From an uncultured Collinsella sp. (GTDB lineage: Bacteria > Actinomycetota > Coriobacteriia > Coriobacteriales > Coriobacteriaceae), in assembly GCA_902494685.1 (NCBI GenBank), contig CABUUE010000049.1, positions 1-9,312 of the forward strand: DNA of 9,312 bases, read 5' to 3'. The translations under genes and the position numbers were made by a program. The stretch's first letter is position 1, and every line of letters starts with the position of its first letter. Below the pieces are notes generated by a model. The model saw only the letters and a list, made by a program, of their open reading frames with translations. It did no database searches and was not told where the DNA came from. Shown here piece after piece: positions 5,775-9,312 of the stretch.

Positions 5775-6776
5775 CTACTCGACCGTTACAGTGATGTTTT
5801 CCCGATGCGTGCGGATAACATCCCAGCTAAAGTGCTCGACCAGCTGCTCGGCAGAGCGCGGTGTGGCGTCCGGCGCGATGCCTGTTTGCCCGGCGAGCCA
5901 GCCCAGTAGTGCCTCGGGCGCGCCAAAGCGGGTGCGGAGCTCGCCCAGGTCCAGGTCGCGGTCGCGCTTGGAAAGGCGGCGGCCATCCGGCGACATGAGC
6001 AGCGGAATGTGCGCGTAGTGCGGCGTGGGAAGTTCCAGCAAATGCTGCAGGTAGATTTGGCGCGGCGTGGAGCCCAGCAGATCGCATCCGCGCACGACCT
6101 CGGTGACGCCCATGGCAGCGTCGTCGACCACCACGGCTAGCTGGTAGGCAAAAACGCCGTCGCTGCGGCGCACCAAAAAGTCGCCGCATTCGGTGGCGAG
6201 TGCTTCGCATTGGGCTCCATACGTGCGGTCCACGAATTCGATCACATCGTTTGCGAGGTCGTCGACGGCGGGTACGCGCAGGCGCGTGGCCGGAGCGCGC
6301 AGGGCGCTGCGGCGGGCAACCTCCTCGGCAGAAAGGTCTCGGCAGGCGGCGCGGTAGATGGGCGTGCCGTCGCTCGCGTGCGGCGCGCTCGCGGCGTGGA
6401 GTTCGGCACGCGTGCAAAAACAGGGATAGGTGAGGCCGGCGTCTTGCAGCTGACGCAGGGCGTCCTCGTACAGATCCAGGCGATCGTGCTGGTAGTAGGG
6501 GCCTTCGTCCCACTCCAGTCCCAGCCAGGCCAGGTCGTCAATCAATTGAGTGGCAAGTTCCGGGCGCTTGCAGCGATCGTCCAGGTCCTCGATGCGCAGC
6601 ACGATGCTGCCGCCTTGGCTGCGGGCCGAAAGCCATGAGCACAGGCAGCTGAACACGTTGCCCAAGTGCATGCGGCCCGAGGGCGACGGGGCAAAGCGGC
6701 CCACGACGGGGGTGGGCGCTGCCGTTGCTGGTGCGTCCGCGGCGTGTGTTGCTATGTTGCGTGCGTTGATATCCAT
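5775..6776 (-). CDS. gluQ: Glutamyl-queuosine tRNA(Asp) synthetase
   Basis: A 333-residue protein matching the catalytic half of glutamyl-tRNA synthetase without its anticodon-binding domain, the mark of GluQ (YadB). GluQ attaches glutamate to queuosine in the anticodon of tRNA-Asp. Motifs: RFAPSPSGRMHLGN (27-40), where HLGN is the HIGH-type signature; RIEDLD (61-66); a zinc site CFC...YRAAC (Cys119, Cys121, Tyr141, Cys145), typical of GluQ; and RRLSKR (266-271) as the KMSKS-type signature. The first 25 residues, rich in Ala and Thr, are a non-conserved extension; GluQ proteins are usually about 300 residues. The ATG at 6776 has no ribosome binding site, but a TATACT box sits 7 bases upstream, which suggests a leaderless mRNA. 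The frame stays open to 7061 but that part would cross the promoter and a hairpin. Confidence 0.93.
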   Translation of the reverse strand: MDINARNIATHAADAPATAAPTPVVGRFAPSPSGRMHLGNVFSCLCSWLSARSQGGSIVLRIEDLDDRCKRPELATQLIDDLAWLGLEWDEGPYYQHDRLDLYEDALRQLQDAGLTYPCFCTRAELHAASAPHASDGTPIYRAACRDLSAEEVARRSALRAPATRLRVPAVDDLANDVIEFVDRTYGAQCEALATECGDFLVRRSDGVFAYQLAVVVDDAAMGVTEVVRGCDLLGSTPRQIYLQHLLELPTPHYAHIPLLMSPDGRRLSKRDRDLDLGELRTRFGAPEALLGWLAGQTGIAPDATPRSAEQLVEHFSWDVIRTHRENITVTVE

Positions 6777-6783
6777 GCGGACG

Positions 6784-6789
6784 AGTATA
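6784..6789 (-). promoter_or_regulatory. -10 box for leaderless gluQ transcript
   Basis: TATACT on the minus strand matches five of six consensus bases and ends 7 bases before the gluQ ATG. Transcription would start at or next to the A of that ATG. No good -35 box lies at the usual distance. Confidence 0.55.
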
Positions 6790-6836
6790 GCGCGGGGCTT
6801 GGCAGGGAAGGCGTTGCTGCGCTCACAAGTTGGCGG

Positions 6837-6892
6837 CGGTACGCATTGCGCACGGTGGGTTTGCGGCTCAAGGTCTCGATCGCTGCGTACCG
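6837..6892 (+). repeat. 9-bp perfect inverted repeat with 38-base loop
   Basis: CGGTACGCA at 6837-6845 and TGCGTACCG at 6884-6892 are perfect complements. In RNA this would be a stem with a 38-base loop, directly followed by the terminator-like hairpin at 6913-6948. The pair could be part of a small RNA or a leader. The strand of action is a guess. Confidence 0.45.
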
Positions 6893-6912
6893 ACTTAGCC
6901 TCACAAACGACA

Positions 6913-6948
6913 GAAACCCCGGCAGCTCTTCGCAACTGCCGGGGTTTC
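6913..6948. terminator. Terminator-like hairpin in divergent spacer
   Basis: A perfect 13-bp stem (GAAACCCCGGCAG with its complement) surrounds a 10-base loop. The GC-rich core flanked by AAA/TTT looks like an intrinsic terminator, but the T run after the stem is short on both strands. It lies downstream of no recognised gene in either direction, so the transcript it ends is unknown. Confidence 0.55.
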
Positions 6949-6973
6949 CGCGGAAAAGGGGGACATGATCCTC

Positions 6974-7024
6974 GAGCGAACGGCAAAGGGGCAAACCGTT
7001 TTCGCTCAACTGCTTTATGCCCCT
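6974..7024 (+). other. Candidate H-type RNA pseudoknot
   Basis: Stem 1 pairs GAGCGAACGG (6974-6983) with CCGTTTTCGCTC (6996-7007), 10 bp with a two-base bulge. The stem 1 loop contains AGGGGCA (6987-6993), which is perfectly complementary to TGCCCCT at 7018-7024, giving a 7-bp stem 2. Connecting loops would be 3, 2 and 10 bases. This is a workable pseudoknot, but the two stems could also be alternative hairpins or chance. No known riboswitch or RNA class was recognised. Confidence 0.35.
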
Positions 7025-7128
7025 CGGCTGGCGGCTCAATCAGCGCGTGCCGCGCCCACACAAAGCCGCTACACCTGTGACGGAGCTGTGAAGTGGTATC
7101 TATTGCCGGGGCGGGCTATGCCAAGGGT

Positions 7129-7170
7129 GTCCCTAATGACTAGTCATTTAAGAACGTCCCCAATGACTAG
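7129..7170. repeat. Palindrome with direct repeat, possibly a dispersed intergenic repeat
   Basis: A perfect 14-bp palindrome, AATGACTAGTCATT, occupies 7135-7148. The 15-base unit GTCCC(T/C)AATGACTAG occurs twice, at 7129-7143 and 7156-7170, 27 bases apart. The AT-rich core stands out in this GC-rich DNA. The form suggests a degraded member of a palindromic repeat family of which the right arm (TAAGAACGTCCCC) is kept; other copies would be needed to prove that. It could also be a regulator binding site for the gene at 7292. Confidence 0.6.
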
Positions 7171-7251
7171 CTGCCGGGGTGCTGGTGTGACTTTCATCCC
7201 GTTTGGCGCTCCGGTCGCCTAGATGTTCGCCATGCGTACCCGCAAACGTGG

Positions 7252-7257
7252 GACAAT
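7252..7257 (+). promoter_or_regulatory. Weak -10 candidate for the DUF2207 gene
   Basis: GACAAT matches four of six -10 bases and lies 34 bases before the ATG at 7292, which would give a leader of about 28 bases including the ribosome binding site. No convincing -35 box is found at the usual distance. Confidence 0.3.
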
Positions 7258-7291
7258 GGCGCTGTTGGTTTTACAGACAAAGGATGTGCCT

Positions 7292-9235
7292 ATGAACACC
7301 CTCGCCGCCAAAGTCAGCCGGCAGCGCCACCTGTTTGCGCGATTCGCTTCCGTCTGCGCACTCGTCGCGCTTGCATTGCTGCTACTGCCCGCCGCCGCAC
7401 ACGCCGACGGTTATTCCATGACCCAGACCTATATCAGTGCCACGGTTGAGGCCGATGGATCGCTGACCGTTGTCGAGGGACGCCAGTTTGATTTCGACGA
7501 CGACATCAACGGCGTGTTTTGGGAGATCAATACGGGCGCCAACCAGCAGGGCGGCACGGCGGGCGTCGATGTGCTGAGTGTCGAGGAAGAGGACACCGCG
7601 TTTAACAAAGTCGATAGCGCGAACAAGGGCGACTCTGGCGTCTATACGGTCGAGCAGACCGGTGACGGCGTAAGGATTAAGGTGTTCAGCCCTCACGAGA
7701 GCGGCGACAGCGCGACCTATTACGTGAGCTATACCATGACCGGTGCGGTTATGAACTGGGCCGATACCGCCGAGCTCTACTGGAAGTTTGTGGGCGACGG
7801 CTGGTCTGCGGATTCCGATGACGTCGAGATGGAAGTGCGCTTCGCAAATGCCACTGCCGGGACGGCGGCCGTCAAAGGCGATAACTTCCGCGCATGGGGC
7901 CACGGTCCGCTGACGGGCGACGTGTCGCTCGATGCGGACGAACCCATGGTCACCTATACCATTCCCTGCGTGCATCAGGGCGAATTCGCCGAGGCACGCA
8001 TCGCCTTCCCTAGCGACTGGGTGCCGCAGCTTGCCGCTTCGGGCGAAGAGCGCATGTCAACGATCCTGAGCGAAGAGAAGGAATGGGCCGACGAAGCTAA
8101 CGCCCGCCGCGCTCACGCTCGCATGATTGCCAATGCACTTGCCGTGCTAAGTGTTGTTGCGGCGGTGGCCTTTACCGGCACAATCGTTATGCTCAAGCTG
8201 CGCAAGCGCAAGCCCAAGCCGTTTTTCCAGGACGAATATTTCCGCGATGTGCCCTCGGCCGACCATCCCGCCGTGCTTTCGGCCCTCATGAGCTGGAACG
8301 AGGTGCCCGATCAGGCATATATCGCCACGCTCATGAAGCTCACTGACGACCGTGTGATCAAGCTGGAGCAGGCGACCGTGACCAAGGCAAAGAAGGGTCT
8401 GTTGGGGCGTGAAAAAGAAGAGCAGACGTATCGCGTGACGGTGAGTGATGCGGGCTGGAAGTCGGCCAAGGGCATTGACCACATGGTGCTCAAGGTCTTC
8501 TTTGCCGGTGCTAAGCCCGACGAGAACGGCGATCGCTCGCGCACGTTCGACGAGCTGCAGCACTACGTCAAGCAGCACGCTACGCCCGTGGGCGACAAGC
8601 TCGAGGACTATCAGAACACCGTTAAGGGCAAGCTGGCCGATAGCGAGTACGTTGCCTCGGACGGCATTGTCGCAATGGTGTTTTGCCTGGTTCTTGGTAT
8701 CCTGATTGCCTTTGTTCCCGTGGGATCCATCTTCTTTACCGATGGCGCACAGGCGAACATTATCGCCGCGGTTATCTCGGTGCCGATTGTGCTGGTGGGT
8801 ATCGGCGTGGGCCTTACGTTCCGCCGCTTTACGCCGGAGGGCGCCGAGGTGGCGGCTCGCTGCAAGGCACTTAAGCATTGGCTCGAGGACTTCACGCGTC
8901 TAAAGGAAGCCGTCCCCGGCGATCTGGTGCTGTGGAACAAGCTGCTGGTGATGGGCGTGGCGCTGGGTGTTTCCAAGGAAGTGCTGCGTCAGCTTGCCGA
9001 GGCCGTGCCGCCCGAGGTGCGCGAGGCCGACGGCTTCTATGACAATTATCCCTGCTACTGGTGGTACTACCATCATTACGGTACCGAGTCCCCGCTCGAT
9101 TCATTCGATGACGTGTATCACGAGACCATCCGTGAGCTGGCGTCGAGTTCCGATAGCTCGAGCGGCGGCGGCGGTGGCGGCTTCTCGGGCGGCGGAGGCG
9201 GCGGCGTCGGCGGAGGCGGCGGCGGAACGTTCTAA
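7292..9235 (+). CDS. DUF2207-domain membrane protein with poly-glycine tail
   Basis: A 647-residue protein. I chose the ATG at 7292 because an AAAGGA ribosome binding site lies 7 bases upstream and the protein then starts with a standard signal peptide: basic residues to about 17, a Leu/Ala/Val core (18-34) and a likely cut after AHA at 36-38. The outside domain (39-277) fits DUF2207, with repeated beta strands such as QTYISATVEADGSLTVVEG. Membrane segments follow at about 278-302, 457-482 and 488-510. Between them is an inside domain (303-456). Residues 511-575 carry the typical motif GAEVAARCKALKHWLEDF and LWNKLLVMGVALGV. The tail (625-647) is three runs of six glycines ending in TF. Function in this family is unknown. 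The gene stands alone, with its own terminator. Confidence 0.93.
   Translation: MNTLAAKVSRQRHLFARFASVCALVALALLLLPAAAHADGYSMTQTYISATVEADGSLTVVEGRQFDFDDDINGVFWEINTGANQQGGTAGVDVLSVEEEDTAFNKVDSANKGDSGVYTVEQTGDGVRIKVFSPHESGDSATYYVSYTMTGAVMNWADTAELYWKFVGDGWSADSDDVEMEVRFANATAGTAAVKGDNFRAWGHGPLTGDVSLDADEPMVTYTIPCVHQGEFAEARIAFPSDWVPQLAASGEERMSTILSEEKEWADEANARRAHARMIANALAVLSVVAAVAFTGTIVMLKLRKRKPKPFFQDEYFRDVPSADHPAVLSALMSWNEVPDQAYIATLMKLTDDRVIKLEQATVTKAKKGLLGREKEEQTYRVTVSDAGWKSAKGIDHMVLKVFFAGAKPDENGDRSRTFDELQHYVKQHATPVGDKLEDYQNTVKGKLADSEYVASDGIVAMVFCLVLGILIAFVPVGSIFFTDGAQANIIAAVISVPIVLVGIGVGLTFRRFTPEGAEVAARCKALKHWLEDFTRLKEAVPGDLVLWNKLLVMGVALGVSKEVLRQLAEAVPPEVREADGFYDNYPCYWWYYHHYGTESPLDSFDDVYHETIRELASSSDSSSGGGGGGFSGGGGGGVGGGGGGTF
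9164..9226 (+). repeat. GGC/GGA repeat coding for the poly-glycine tail
   Basis: Near-continuous glycine codons form three blocks of six Gly separated by Phe-Ser and Val-Gly. Such tails are usual at the end of DUF2207 and similar membrane proteins, often written SGGGGGGFSGGG. The codon run is a simple repeat that could vary in length by slippage. Confidence 0.85.
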
Positions 9236-9249
9236 CGGTCGTAAATTAT

Positions 9250-9297
9250 GGGATGGGCTTTTCTCGACAGCCGTCGGGGAAAGCCCATCCCCTTTTT
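9250..9297 (+). terminator. Rho-independent terminator after the DUF2207 gene
   Basis: A perfect 12-bp stem, GGGATGGGCTTT with AAAGCCCATCCC, holds an 18-base loop containing a smaller CGAC/GTCG stem. It is followed by CTTTTT. It begins 14 bases after the stop codon. Confidence 0.92.
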
Positions 9298-9312
9298 ACG
9301 CGCTACCTACGA

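Larger units (their letters stand above)
6790..7291. other. 500-base structured spacer without a supported gene
   Basis: This region separates divergent gluQ and the DUF2207 gene. It contains, in order, a long-loop inverted repeat (6837-6892), a terminator-like hairpin (6913-6948), a possible pseudoknot (6974-7024) and a palindromic repeat (7129-7170). A 9-base direct repeat GCGGCTCAA occurs at 6863-6871 and 7032-7040. Open frames here, the longest plausible being 6965-7222 on the plus strand, show no recognisable protein. A terminator-like hairpin between two divergent genes suggests some extra, unannotated transcript. Confidence 0.5.

Noticed and set aside
6777..7061. Upstream extension of GluQ to 7061
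   Set aside because: The added 95 residues are low in secondary structure, cross a terminator-like hairpin and precede the -10 box at 6784-6789; GluQ homologues do not carry such an extension.
6965..7222. Plus-strand open frame of 85 codons preceded by AAAAGGGGG close to its ATG
   Set aside because: The ribosome-site-like run is attractive, but the predicted protein has no recognisable domain, membrane segment or regular pattern, and the frame runs through the pseudoknot candidate and the palindromic repeat. More likely non-coding.
6790..7291. Known structured RNAs (tmRNA, RNase P RNA, SRP RNA, 6S RNA, T-box)
   Set aside because: None of their hallmark sequences, such as a tRNA-like 3' end, the SRP loop motif or a T-box sequence, was found on either strand.

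Overview
The window looks like chromosome from a high-GC, gut-type actinobacterium of the class Coriobacteriia, probably Collinsella or a close relative. This is inferred from gene content, base composition and general resemblance; no search was run. Features that fit are GC-rich coding sequence, AAGGAG-type ribosome binding sites, a galactitol-type PTS IIB gene, a DUF4342 gene beside an OmpR-type two-component system, a DUF2207 protein with a poly-glycine tail, and a GluQ-type tRNA-modifying enzyme. I see no insertion sequence, prophage, CRISPR array or toxin-antitoxin pair.

Layout, left to right. (1) 1-163: the 3' end of a probable plus-strand tRNA faces a complete tRNA-Leu(UAA) on the minus strand, with a hairpin terminator between them. 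(2) 195-981: a minus-strand, membrane-anchored helical-repeat protein gene and a divergent control region with two inverted repeats made from the same hexamer. (3) 982-1711: a plus-strand pair, a lone PTS IIB subunit and a small VOC-fold protein, closed by a strong bidirectional terminator. (4) 1731-4350: a minus-strand operon in the order DUF4342 protein, response regulator, histidine kinase, with the last two genes overlapping. (5) 4351-4708: a GC-rich divergent spacer. (6) 4709-5759: a 79-residue membrane protein and a metallophosphoesterase on the plus strand. (7) 5775-6776: a minus-strand gluQ homologue with a -10 box placed so close to its ATG that the mRNA should be leaderless. (8) 6790-7291: a 500-base spacer without a convincing gene but rich in secondary structure (long-loop hairpin, terminator-like hairpin, possible pseudoknot, palindromic repeat). 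(9) 7292-9297: a DUF2207 membrane protein and its terminator.

How the genes relate. The clearest unit is the DUF4342/response regulator/histidine kinase operon, where a membrane protein with an EF-Ts/UBA-like N-terminus is probably co-expressed with the two-component system. The IIB/VOC pair has no IIA or IIC partner in view; the VOC protein resembles, from memory, the VOC domain attached to some KDPG/KHG aldolases, which would suit sugar or sugar-acid use. The other genes appear to be independent housekeeping or membrane functions. No gene-level novel system is evident. The least explained parts are the structured spacer at 6790-7291 and the repeat-bracketed divergent promoter at 819-981.
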